Shown here: one piece after another, positions 36,622 through 47,035 of the stretch
Layout of the letters: every line of letters begins with the position of its first letter
Position numbering within the stretch: position 1 is the stretch's first letter
NCBI RefSeq assembly: GCF_005508865.1
Contig: NZ_SCOM01000002.1
Span: 434,001-498,000, forward strand
DNA length: 64,000 nt
Reading direction: 5' to 3'
Source of the DNA: Pseudomonas sp. F(2018)
Lineage (GTDB): Bacteria; Pseudomonadota; Gammaproteobacteria; Pseudomonadales; Pseudomonadaceae
Program-made: the position numbers and the translations under genes
The notes under the pieces: model-generated
Seen by the model: only the letters and a program-made list of their open reading frames with translations
Database searches by the model: none
What the model was told of the DNA's origin: nothing

Positions 36622-37653
36622 TCAGTGCTGCAGGTTTTTGAGCGGGATCTGATCATTGGCGCGGGCGCGTAGCTGGCCGCAGCCGCCGTCGATGTCCTGC
36701 CCTGCACTGTTGCGTACCTTGGTCAGCACGCCGCGGCTGTGCAGGTAGCGCACCATCTGCACGATGCGCTCGCCGTCCGGGCGCTGGTATTCGTCCATCT
36801 CCAGGCTGTTGTAGGGGATCAGGTTGAGCACCGCGTACTTGCCCTTGAACAGGCGCAGGATGGCGTCCATCTCCTCCTGGCTGTCGTTGATGCCCTTGAG
36901 CAGGGTCCACTGGTACTGGATCGGGTAGCCAACCTGGCGGGCGTAGGTTTCGCCGAGGGTCATCAATTCCTCGGGAGTGATCCTCGGTGCCTTGGGCAGC
37001 AGGCGCTCGCGCAGGGCGGCGTCGGTAGTGTGCAGCGACAGGGCTAGTGCCGGCCTGACCCGCTGCTGCGGCAGGCGCTCGAACACCCGTGGGTCGCCGA
37101 CGGTGGAGAACACCAGGTTCTTGTGGCCGATGCCGCCCTCGGTGCCGAGCAGGTCGATGGCTTCCAGCACGTTGTCGAGGTTGTGCGCCGGCTCGCCCAT
37201 GCCCATGAACACCGCTTTCTTCACCGGCCGATAGCGTCGCGCCAGGGCCACCTGGGCGGCGATCTCGGCGCTGCTGACCTGGCGCAGCAGGCCACTCTTG
37301 CCGGTCATGCAGAACAGGCAGCCGACGGCGCAACCGACCTGGGTGGACACGCACAGGCCTCCGCGTGGCAGCAGCACGCTCTCCACCATCTGCCCGTCGC
37401 CCAGTTCCACCAGCAGGCGCACCGAGCCGTCGGCGGCCGGGTGCTCGGAGCGGACCCGGGCCAGGCCCTCCAGTTCCTCGCTCAGCTGCGGCAGGCCGTT
37501 GCGCACGGACAGCGGCAGGAAGTGCTCGGTGTGTTGGCGCTTGGTGCCGGTGTCCAGCGGCTTGCCCTGCAGCCAGGCGCGTATCACCCGGCCGCTATGG
37601 GCGGGCAGGGCGCCGAGGTCGGCGAGGCGCTGGTGGATGTCGGAGATTCGCAT
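36622..37653 (-). CDS. RlmN/Cfr-family radical SAM RNA methyltransferase (PA1839-like)
   Basis: 343 aa. The radical SAM cluster motif CAVGCLFCM (CxxxCxxC) follows LCVSTQVG near residue 104. Other family marks are VFMGMGEPAHNLDNVL, LALSLHTTDAALRERLLPK and the terminal CGQLRA with the methyl-carrying Cys. The family methylates adenine 2503 of 23S rRNA and some tRNAs. Because this locus is not the ispG-linked rlmN of pseudomonads, as I recall it, this is probably a second paralogue with a different target. Confidence 0.85.
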   Translation of the reverse strand: MRISDIHQRLADLGALPAHSGRVIRAWLQGKPLDTGTKRQHTEHFLPLSVRNGLPQLSEELEGLARVRSEHPAADGSVRLLVELGDGQMVESVLLPRGGLCVSTQVGCAVGCLFCMTGKSGLLRQVSSAEIAAQVALARRYRPVKKAVFMGMGEPAHNLDNVLEAIDLLGTEGGIGHKNLVFSTVGDPRVFERLPQQRVRPALALSLHTTDAALRERLLPKAPRITPEELMTLGETYARQVGYPIQYQWTLLKGINDSQEEMDAILRLFKGKYAVLNLIPYNSLEMDEYQRPDGERIVQMVRYLHSRGVLTKVRNSAGQDIDGGCGQLRARANDQIPLKNLQH

Positions 37654-37701
37654 GGGGCGCGCATGCTATCACTGGCCGTCGACACGGCGTAGGGCTGCCG
37701 G

Positions 37702-38022
37702 TCAGGCCTGGAAGTGCAGGGCCAGCCAGATAGCGTCCTGCGAGCACTCGGCGACCCGGTGCCGGCAGTGGGCGGGGATCAGCAGGGAGTCGCCGGCCGC
37801 CAGTGGCAGGCGGCCGTCATCGAACTCCAGGGTGGCGCTGCCGGCGAGCAGCGCTACCCATTCAGGGTTTGGCTGGTCGTACCAGAAGTCCGCAGGGCTG
37901 GCCTGGCCGCGCGAGACGATCTGCTCCAGGCGCAGTTGCCCGGTCTGCAGCAGGGGAATGAACTGCTCTTCCCCTGGCTTGCCGTCGGGGGCCTGCAGCA
38001 GACCGGTCACTCTGGGTGGCAT
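37702..38022 (-). CDS. Small cupin-domain protein
   Basis: 106 aa. A single cupin barrel (SRGQASPADFWYDQPNPEWVALLAGSATLEF, LAAGDSLLIPAHCRHRVAE) with His residues placed to bind a metal. GAGGAA precedes the ATG. It lies in the minus-strand gene group with the rRNA methyltransferase, matching the PA1840 position of PAO1. Function is unknown; such proteins are often enzymes or sensors in small-molecule metabolism. Confidence 0.8.
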   Translation of the reverse strand: MPPRVTGLLQAPDGKPGEEQFIPLLQTGQLRLEQIVSRGQASPADFWYDQPNPEWVALLAGSATLEFDDGRLPLAAGDSLLIPAHCRHRVAECSQDAIWLALHFQA

Positions 38023-38050
38023 GGGCTTTCCTCGTGCGTCGCGCTGGCCG

Positions 38051-38653
38051 TTACTGCGGCGTGACGCTGATGGCGAAGGCCGAGGTCATGCGCAGCACCA
38101 CCTGGCGGCCGAGGTACTCTGTCTTCATGTCGACGTCCGGGCGGACCTTGATGGTGCGCTCGCTGCCGTCGGGCAACTGCAGGGTGGCGGTGCGCAGGGT
38201 GGTGTCCATGCCCTTGACCAGCGCGGTGATCTCGATGGTGTCGGCCACCAGCATGCCTGGCTTGCCGCCCAGCGGCGCGGTCGCTGCGATCCCGGCGGCG
38301 CCGTCCGTTGCTACCTCGCCCGGCTGGCGCAGGTAGACGATGCGCTCCAGGCCGACCACGGCGCGGACCCGGTCACCGACCTTGAGCTGGTCGAAGTTGT
38401 GCATCTCCGGCGGTGCCTGGAAGGTGCGGCTGTTGCCGTCGTCATCCCGCAGGGTGAAGCTGCGCTTGGCCGGGTCGATGGCGGTGACGCTGGCCTGCAT
38501 CTCGTCGGTTTCGGTGACCGCGCCGCCGGGCACGCCCTCGGTATAGGACTCGGTGCGGTCGTATTCGGTGTTCAGCTCGTCGTTGCCGTTGCTCTGGCAG
38601 CCGCCGATCAGCGCCGCAGTCAGCGACAGGGCGAGAAAGTGCTTGGTGCTCAT
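38051..38653 (-). CDS. Lipoprotein of unknown function
   Basis: 200 aa. The leader KHFLALSLTAALIGGCQSNGNDE ends in a lipobox (IGGC). The mature part has a beta-rich core from about 50 with VTAIDPAKRSFTLRDDDGN and GDRVRAVVGLERIVYLR, resembling periplasmic binding modules of the DUF5666-like type. AAGGAG precedes the ATG. It lies next to another lipoprotein gene and upstream of the cupin. Subcellular site: outer or inner membrane, periplasmic face. Confidence 0.72.
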   Translation of the reverse strand: MSTKHFLALSLTAALIGGCQSNGNDELNTEYDRTESYTEGVPGGAVTETDEMQASVTAIDPAKRSFTLRDDDGNSRTFQAPPEMHNFDQLKVGDRVRAVVGLERIVYLRQPGEVATDGAAGIAATAPLGGKPGMLVADTIEITALVKGMDTTLRTATLQLPDGSERTIKVRPDVDMKTEYLGRQVVLRMTSAFAISVTPQ

Positions 38654-38669
38654 GGGGTAGCTCCTTGCC

Positions 38670-39146
38670 TCATGGGGTTTGCGGTTGGGTATTGCGGATC
38701 TCGTAGACGGCGTCGTCGGCGCGCACCGGGCGCATGTGGATCAGGTAGCTGGGGCCGGGAGTGCCCAGGGTCATCTCGCTCAGATTGAAGCGCACATCGA
38801 GCTTGAGGTACTTGACCTCGCCCGGGGCGACCGAGAAGTTCTGCTTGATGTCGCGCGGCTCCCACTTGGCCTGGCGGGTGAGGCCGGTGATGCGCAGGCT
38901 GTGGCGGCCCGGCGCCAGTTCGACGCGACGGTAGGAATTGAATTGCAGGGTACCGACGCTCTGCTCGTCGATCAGCACGTCCGGGTAGGAGAAACGCAGC
39001 GGTTGCCGGCCTGGATTGTCCGCCTCGGGGCGATACAGGTAGACCACGGCCTGCTCCGGGCTGCTTGGCGGCACCGCCTCGAAGTAGCCAGGGCCGGCGC
39101 AGCCGGCGAGCGTGAACAGCGCGAGCATGAGGGCCGGTAGACGCAT
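38670..39146 (-). CDS. DUF2846-type lipoprotein
   Basis: 158 aa. The ATG at 39146 has CAGGAG upstream and gives a lipobox, RLPALMLALFTLAGCAGPGY. The mature part resembles the DUF2846 family: AVVYLYRPEADNPGRQPLRF, VLIDEQSVGTLQFNSYRRVELAPGRHSLRITG and APGEVKYLKLDVRF. Such lipoproteins are of unknown role but common in envelope stress and lipoprotein transport neighbourhoods. The adjacent gene also encodes a lipoprotein; they may be cotranscribed. Confidence 0.76.
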   Translation of the reverse strand: MRLPALMLALFTLAGCAGPGYFEAVPPSSPEQAVVYLYRPEADNPGRQPLRFSYPDVLIDEQSVGTLQFNSYRRVELAPGRHSLRITGLTRQAKWEPRDIKQNFSVAPGEVKYLKLDVRFNLSEMTLGTPGPSYLIHMRPVRADDAVYEIRNTQPQTP

Positions 39147-39293
39147 GAGCACTCCTGATGGGACGATTTGGCTCAACCCAGCGTAGCAGCGCTTCGCTTG
39201 ATTGCGGGTGGCGACGTTCCATCGCCGGAACCTGCTTGCGGCGCGGGCCCATGGTATCGTCGCGCTCCGCTTCACCCCTCAGGACCACGACGC

Positions 39294-39587
39294 ATGAAAT
39301 TCATCCACCAGCGCGAGCAGCTCAACGAAGACGACATCGTCGTGATTCTCTGCTCGCAGCCCTGCAATATCCGTCTGATGAACGACGCCAACTTCCGCAG
39401 CTACCGCAATGGCGGCCGTCATACCTATCACGGCGGCGCCTTTGACAAGTTCCCGGCGCGGATCACGGTGCCCAGCAGCGGCTTCTGGAACATCACCCTG
39501 GATACCGTCACCCGCCGCGCCATCAGCGTGACGCGCAAGCCGCAGATGGAATACTCGATCAAGTTCGTGCGCCGCTCCGGCGCCTGA
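39294..39587 (+). CDS. DUF1883-family protein
   Basis: 97 aa. The family shape is clear: FIHQREQLNEDDIVVILCSQPCNIRLMNDANFRSYRNGGRHTYHGGAFDKFPARITVPSSGFWNITLD. The ATG at 39294 has AGGA nine bases upstream and gives the normal short length. The function is unknown; some relatives carry a TIR-type or toxin-like extension, but this one is the domain alone. It is divergent from the lipoprotein gene. Confidence 0.83.
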   Translation: MKFIHQREQLNEDDIVVILCSQPCNIRLMNDANFRSYRNGGRHTYHGGAFDKFPARITVPSSGFWNITLDTVTRRAISVTRKPQMEYSIKFVRRSGA

Positions 39588-39608
39588 TTCACTCGGACGT
39601 GTAGCGGC

Positions 39609-39627
39609 AGCGCCTGGCCCAGGCGCT
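39609..39627. other. Hairpin after the DUF1883 gene
   Basis: AGCGCCTGG and CCAGGCGCT pair around a single C. There is no T-run, so it may be a weak terminator or simply part of the decayed GGDEF gene end. Confidence 0.35.
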
Positions 39628-39810
39628 ACTGATCGTCGCCGCTGCGTCTGGCCGCGCACATGGCCTGGTCGGCGATATGGATCGGGCGGTCGATGCCTGA
39701 GCAGGCTCGGGGGAACAGAACGATGCCCAGACGGTGCCGATGTGCTGCGGGCTGTCGCCCACCGGCGGCGGTGGGTTCAGCGCCGCCAGCAGCTGGCGGC
39801 GATCCAGCCA
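39626..39810 (-). pseudogene. Decayed GGDEF-domain C-terminus
   Basis: On the minus strand one frame ends LGIVLFPRACSGIDRP, then IHIADQAMCAARRSGDDQ and a stop at 39626. This is the classical C-terminus of a diguanylate cyclase domain (SIGIALFP ... ADQAMYAAKRSG). The upstream part, RRQLLAALNPPPPVGDSPQHIG, is in a different frame, so a frameshift has occurred, and no GGDEF motif precedes it. This fills most of the 322-bp gap between 39588 and 39909. Confidence 0.6.
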
Positions 39811-39909
39811 ACGAGTCGTGAAAGGCGAATGCGCGGCGAGGCAATCAGGGGAAACGTTGCGGCGGCTATCGGGGTCACAGACTGTGAACCCGGAAATAAG
39901 GAGCCCAGC

Positions 39910-39996
39910 ATGTTGAAGTTTCTAGGCGGGACCGTAGGCATCATCTTCATCATCGGCCTGATCGTGGTGATCGGCCTGTTCCAGCTGTTGTTGTAA
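39910..39996 (+). CDS. 28-residue hydrophobic membrane peptide
   Basis: ATG at 39910 with AAGGAG seven bases upstream, stop at 39994-39996. The protein is almost one hydrophobic helix (FLGGTVGIIFIIGLIVVIGLF). It is followed directly by a strong terminator, so it is a compact gene; I believe similar peptides occur in other Pseudomonas. Function unknown. Confidence 0.55.
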   Translation: MLKFLGGTVGIIFIIGLIVVIGLFQLLL

Positions 39997-40005
39997 GCCC
40001 CATGC

Positions 40006-40038
40006 AAAAGACCCGCTGCCTGGCAGCGGGTCTTTTTT
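40006..40038. terminator. Bidirectional intrinsic terminator
   Basis: AAAAGACCCGCTGCC pairs with GGCAGCGGGTCTTTTTTT around a T; between the 28-residue gene (+) and osmE (-). Confidence 0.92.
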
Positions 40039-40048
40039 TGTTGCAATC

Positions 40049-40381
40049 TCAGAGGCGGCGCTTGTTGTTCTGGTGCTGCTCGCAGGTCATGAAGCCCTTG
40101 CCCTCGACCCGGCCTTCGCTGGTGAAGGTCACGTAGTAGGGCTGCTCCTTGCCGTCGACATTGAGGATGTAGTTGTTGCAGGTGCCGGCGGTGACGGTGT
40201 TCTGCACCTCGGTGGAGGGTGGCCCGCCGATGGTCAGTACCTCGTCCTTGGTCATGCCGTCGCGGACGTCCTGCACCAGGGGTTCGTGGCGGTAGGTCGC
40301 GTAGTCCGCCGGGTTCTCCATGGTCGAGCAGCCGGTTGCCGCGGCGGCCAGGCCCAGTATCGCCAAAGTGTGCTTGTACAT
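40049..40381 (-). CDS. osmE: OsmE-type small lipoprotein
   Basis: 110 aa. The leader YKHTLAILGLAAAATGCST ends in a lipobox-like A-T-G-C. The SmpA/OmlA-type core YRHEPLVQDVRDGMTKDEVLTIGGPPSTEVQ, then TAGTCNNYILNVDGKEQPYYVTF, follows E. coli OsmE closely, including the GTCxxYIL motif. OsmE is an osmotically induced outer-membrane lipoprotein. The divergent gene at 40591 shares the 209-bp regulatory region. Confidence 0.85.
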   Translation of the reverse strand: MYKHTLAILGLAAAATGCSTMENPADYATYRHEPLVQDVRDGMTKDEVLTIGGPPSTEVQNTVTAGTCNNYILNVDGKEQPYYVTFTSEGRVEGKGFMTCEQHQNNKRRL

Positions 40382-40590
40382 GTTGTCACTCCGTCGTGCG
40401 AGCCGGACTGGCTCCTGCTACTTGGAGCGAAGCCGTCGGCGCGGAGTTCGAGTTTTCTCGCCGTGCACCTGTCGCGGCGGGGCAGGAATCGTTAGCCAGC
40501 CGGCAATTCCTTGCTTGCCGACTCGCTTTTTTGGCGGCCGGCGAGCAATCTGTGGCTCTTTTCAGCCGTCGTCATTACAGGAGTACGACC

Positions 40591-41136
40591 ATGAACAGGA
40601 TTTCCCCGCTGGCCCTCGCCCTGACGTTCGCGCTGGGCACGCCGACTGTCTTCGCCGATGAAGCGGCAAGCGAGACGAGCACCATCAAGGATTCCGCCAA
40701 GGCGGCCGTGTCAACGGCGATCACCGCCGGCAAGAACCTGCTGGGCGGTGTGTCCGACGGCGTCACCGAAGGCCGGGTGGATGCCCAGGGCGCCGATGGC
40801 TCTATCGTCGTGTCCAACCTGGAGCAGCTCGATGGCCAGGTCAGCGTGCAGTTGCTCAAGATCGAGACCGTCGAAGACGGCAACCTGAGCGCATTGCTGG
40901 GCTTCAAGAACACCACCGACAAGCCGCTGCGCCTGATCAACCTGCGCCAGACCGGCGCCTTGCTGGCCATCGACCAGGAAGGCTATTCCAGCGCGCCGCT
41001 GCCGGGGCTGCTCAACCCGGACGATGTGACCATCCCGGCGTCGACCGGTGTGCGGCAGAAGTTCGTCTTCGAGGGGCCGAGCGCGGAAGTGAAGTCGATT
41101 CGCCTGTGGGGCCGCGATTTCGAGGTCAAGAAGTAG
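40591..41136 (+). CDS. Exported protein of unknown function
   Basis: 181 aa. A signal peptide (NRISPLALALTFALGTPTVFA, cleavage near 23) is followed by an Ala-rich helix (AAVSTAITAGKNLLGGVSDGV) and a C-terminal beta-domain with LSALLGFKNTTDKPLRLINLRQTGALLAIDQEGY and VRQKFVFEGPSAEVKSIRLWGRDFEV, which resembles an immunoglobulin-like fold. AGGAG precedes the ATG at 40591. It is periplasmic by prediction. A strong terminator follows. Confidence 0.7.
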   Translation: MNRISPLALALTFALGTPTVFADEAASETSTIKDSAKAAVSTAITAGKNLLGGVSDGVTEGRVDAQGADGSIVVSNLEQLDGQVSVQLLKIETVEDGNLSALLGFKNTTDKPLRLINLRQTGALLAIDQEGYSSAPLPGLLNPDDVTIPASTGVRQKFVFEGPSAEVKSIRLWGRDFEVKK

Positions 41137-41153
41137 CTCCATCCGCACGCATG

Positions 41154-41179
41154 AAAAAGCCCGCATCAGCGGGCTTTTT
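41154..41179. terminator. Bidirectional intrinsic terminator
   Basis: AAAAAGCCCGC pairs with GCGGGCTTTTT around ATCA, 18 bp after the stop of the exported protein gene. Confidence 0.92.
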
Positions 41180-41199
41180 GATTTCTGAATTGAAGTCTT

Positions 41200-41341
41200 A
41201 GAACCTGTTTAGGAGCTTTTGAGCTAGAGCCAGGCAAGGCGAAATGGGGCGAGGACGCGGAGTTTACGAGTTGTAAATGAGCAGTCCGAGCCCTATTTCA
41301 ACGCAGCATGGCCGACGATCAAGAGCTCCTAGACAGGTTCT
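41200..41341. repeat. 142-bp palindromic MITE-like element
   Basis: The ends are imperfect 23-bp inverted repeats: AGAACCTGTTTAGGAGCTTT(TGA) at 41200-41222 and its inverse at 41319-41341 with two mismatches. Within it GAAAT-GGGGC pairs with GCCCT-ATTTC, and TTTAC (41263-41267) pairs with GTAAA (41273-41277) exactly at the element's midpoint, so the whole unit can fold into one long hairpin. No coding capacity exists. This is the form of a non-autonomous transposable element (MITE). Its last base supplies the final A of the TGA stop of the ion-channel gene. No clear target duplication is seen. Confidence 0.8.
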
Positions 41342-41994
41342 CAGCGCTTGGCCACGGTCATGGCAATAAGCCGCGACACCACCAGCGCCAGGTACATGAC
41401 CCCGGCGAACTCTTCGATCATCACCAACGAGCGGGCCACCGGGGTGAGCGGGATGATGTCGCCCAGGCCGACACCGGAGAGGGTGGTGAAGCTGAGGAAC
41501 AGCAGCTCCATCCAGGTGCGCGCCGCCTCGGGCTCTATGGCCGCGGCGAAGCTGCCCGGCGCCAGCAGCTGGCAGAAGGCGAACAGGTGGGCGAAGGCCC
41601 AGGCCAGCAGGGTGAAGGTGGCGCCGACCGCGTACAGCTCATCGGTGCTGGCGTGCAGGTCGGCGCTCATGTAGGCGATCAGGCTGGCCGCCGCGTAGAA
41701 GTAGAACGCCGCCTCCAGGATGGCGATCAGCGCCTCCAGCAGCGTGCTGGGGGCGAACATGTCGAGCAGATTCAGGCCCACCACCAGCAGTGCCAGCAGC
41801 CCGGCCACCCAGGTCTGCACCGGGCTGCGCTTGACCACATGCAGCGCCATGCCTAATACCAGTAAGCCGAAGGCGCCGAACAGCGCCCGGCCGATCTGGG
41901 TGTCTTCCATCCAGGGATACAGCAGCACGCCGAGCAGTTGCACGAACAGCAGACCGGCGGAGGGATGGAGACGGATGTATTTGATGGGCGACAT
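41341..41994 (-). CDS. Ion channel of the two-helix pore type (Ion_trans_2)
   Basis: 217 aa. About six hydrophobic helices precede a pore helix and filter, LSFTTLSGVGLGDIIPLTP at 168-184; the filter reads GVGLG where K+ channels have GYG or GFG. The C-terminal helix follows. No cytosolic ligand domain is present. The family is usually K+-selective, but the altered filter makes selectivity uncertain. The start ATG at 41994 is chosen over a long unsupported extension. The stop codon lies at the edge of the palindromic element. Confidence 0.8.
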   Translation of the reverse strand: MSPIKYIRLHPSAGLLFVQLLGVLLYPWMEDTQIGRALFGAFGLLVLGMALHVVKRSPVQTWVAGLLALLVVGLNLLDMFAPSTLLEALIAILEAAFYFYAAASLIAYMSADLHASTDELYAVGATFTLLAWAFAHLFAFCQLLAPGSFAAAIEPEAARTWMELLFLSFTTLSGVGLGDIIPLTPVARSLVMIEEFAGVMYLALVVSRLIAMTVAKR

Positions 41995-42050
41995 GATCCA
42001 GCGCTGATCTCGAAAGTGGAAGGGCAGTGTAGGCGGCGCGGCGGCGGGCT

Positions 42051-42572
42051 TCAGCCGAGCAGTCGATGTACCTGTTCGATGGCCTGGCGCTCGCGCGCAG
42101 CCCAGTCGCCGTCGATATCGACCCAGGCGCGCTGGTGCCGCTGCAGCCAGTCGCGGCCGCTTTGGTGGAAGCATAGGCGGTCGGCCAGGTCCGGCTGGCA
42201 GCGCTGGTCATCGCTTTCCCATTCCACACCCTGCGGTGACAGCAACAGGTGCAGGTCGTAGTGGCGGGCCAGCAGCTCCGGCTCCAGCCAGGCCGGGCAG
42301 TCGCCGAACAGCGTCTGGCTCCACAGGATATTGCTGAGCAGATGGGTATCCAGGATCAGCAGTTCCGGCGCCTGGGCGCGCGCCGCGTCTTCCCGGGTCA
42401 GCTGGCCGCGGGCGATGGCGGGGATGTCCGCCAGGCAGGTATCGCGCTGCTCCTGCTCGATGAAATGGCGCACGTACTCGCCGACCACCAGGCCGCCGAA
42501 GCGCTGCTGCAGACGCTCGGCGAGAAAGGTCTTGCCGCTCGATTCGGGGCCGGTCAGCACCACCACTTTCAT
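42051..42572 (-). CDS. NadR-type ribosylnicotinamide kinase (AAA ATPase)
   Basis: 173 aa. The P-loop GPESSGKTF is at residues 8-16, and IEQEQRDTCLADIPAIARGQ and LLILDTHLLSNILW follow the NadR kinase domain. It phosphorylates nicotinamide riboside to NMN. It lacks the NMN adenylyltransferase and DNA-binding parts of enteric NadR. The ATG overlaps the pnuC stop (ATGA), and the transporter plus kinase arrangement is the standard NR salvage operon. Other P-loop kinases cannot be excluded from sequence alone. Confidence 0.85.
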   Translation of the reverse strand: MKVVVLTGPESSGKTFLAERLQQRFGGLVVGEYVRHFIEQEQRDTCLADIPAIARGQLTREDAARAQAPELLILDTHLLSNILWSQTLFGDCPAWLEPELLARHYDLHLLLSPQGVEWESDDQRCQPDLADRLCFHQSGRDWLQRHQRAWVDIDGDWAARERQAIEQVHRLLG

Positions 42573-43132
42573 GGGGCGGTCTTCCAGGCGGTGCGCCATT
42601 CGCGCAGGCCGAGCACGGCCAGGGCGGTGAACACGCCGTACAGGGCGGCGGTCAGCCAGTAGTCCTGGAAGGCGAAGAAGCCGACATAGAGCACATCGAC
42701 CACTATCCATAGCACCCAGCACTGCCAGCGCTTTAGCGCCATCCACAGCTGGGCGAGCAGGCTGAAGGCGGTGAGCAGGGCGTCCATCTGGGGATACACG
42801 GCCTCAGTGAAGCGATCCATGGCCAGGCCCAGCAGCAGGCCGCCGATCAGCGCCATGCCCAGGCCGATAGCCACCTCCGTGGTTCCGGTACCGCTGACGG
42901 GCCGTCGGCCGCTGTCATCCACGCCCTGGCGCCACTGCCACCAGCCGTACAGCTGCATGGCAGCGAATATGCCGTGCAGTAGTACCAGGGAATACAGTCG
43001 GGCATCGAAGAAGAACCAGGCGTAGAGCAGCACCATGACCAGGCCGATGGGCCAACACAACATGTTCTGCCGCACGGTGAGCCAGACGGAGGTGATGCCG
43101 AGGGCGGAGGCGATGATTTCCAGTGGAGTCAT
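42569..43132 (-). CDS. pnuC: Nicotinamide riboside transporter PnuC
   Basis: 187 aa, about seven hydrophobic helices. The family segments are visible: ITSVWLTVRQNMLCWPIGLVMVLLYAWFFFDARLYSLVLLHGIFAAMQLYGWWQWR and WCWVLWIVVDVLYVGFFAFQDYWLTAALYG. It imports nicotinamide riboside by facilitated diffusion, trapped by the downstream kinase. The gene starts 38 bp after metH behind a terminator. The ribosome site is weak. Confidence 0.88.
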   Translation of the reverse strand: MTPLEIIASALGITSVWLTVRQNMLCWPIGLVMVLLYAWFFFDARLYSLVLLHGIFAAMQLYGWWQWRQGVDDSGRRPVSGTGTTEVAIGLGMALIGGLLLGLAMDRFTEAVYPQMDALLTAFSLLAQLWMALKRWQCWVLWIVVDVLYVGFFAFQDYWLTAALYGVFTALAVLGLREWRTAWKTAP

Positions 43133-43141
43133 AAAAACCAG

Positions 43142-43163
43142 AAGGGGCGCCTGAGCGCCCCTT
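43142..43163 (-). terminator. Intrinsic terminator after metH
   Basis: AAGGGGCGC and GCGCCCCTT pair around CTGA; on the minus strand this is followed, after CTGG, by TTTTT. It lies 6 bp past the metH stop, before pnuC. Confidence 0.72.
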
Positions 43164-43169
43164 GTTCGA

Positions 43170-46880
<3,711 letters not shown>

Positions 46881-47035
46881 GGAGACTACCTGGGCTGAAC
46901 GTGTAGAAAGGCCGAGGATGATAGCAAAGCTGCATGGCTCTCAGACGCCCGCACGATCTGCATGAAAATGGCTCATATTGGGCCGTTTCGTTGCCATGGC
47001 CTTACAATGCCCGTTCGCTGCATAAGGACCTTGCC

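Noticed and set aside
46881..47035. B12 riboswitch in front of metH or tse1-tsi1 between metH and cti
   Set aside because: The whole intergenic space is 155 bp, too small for either, and holds no B12-box pattern.
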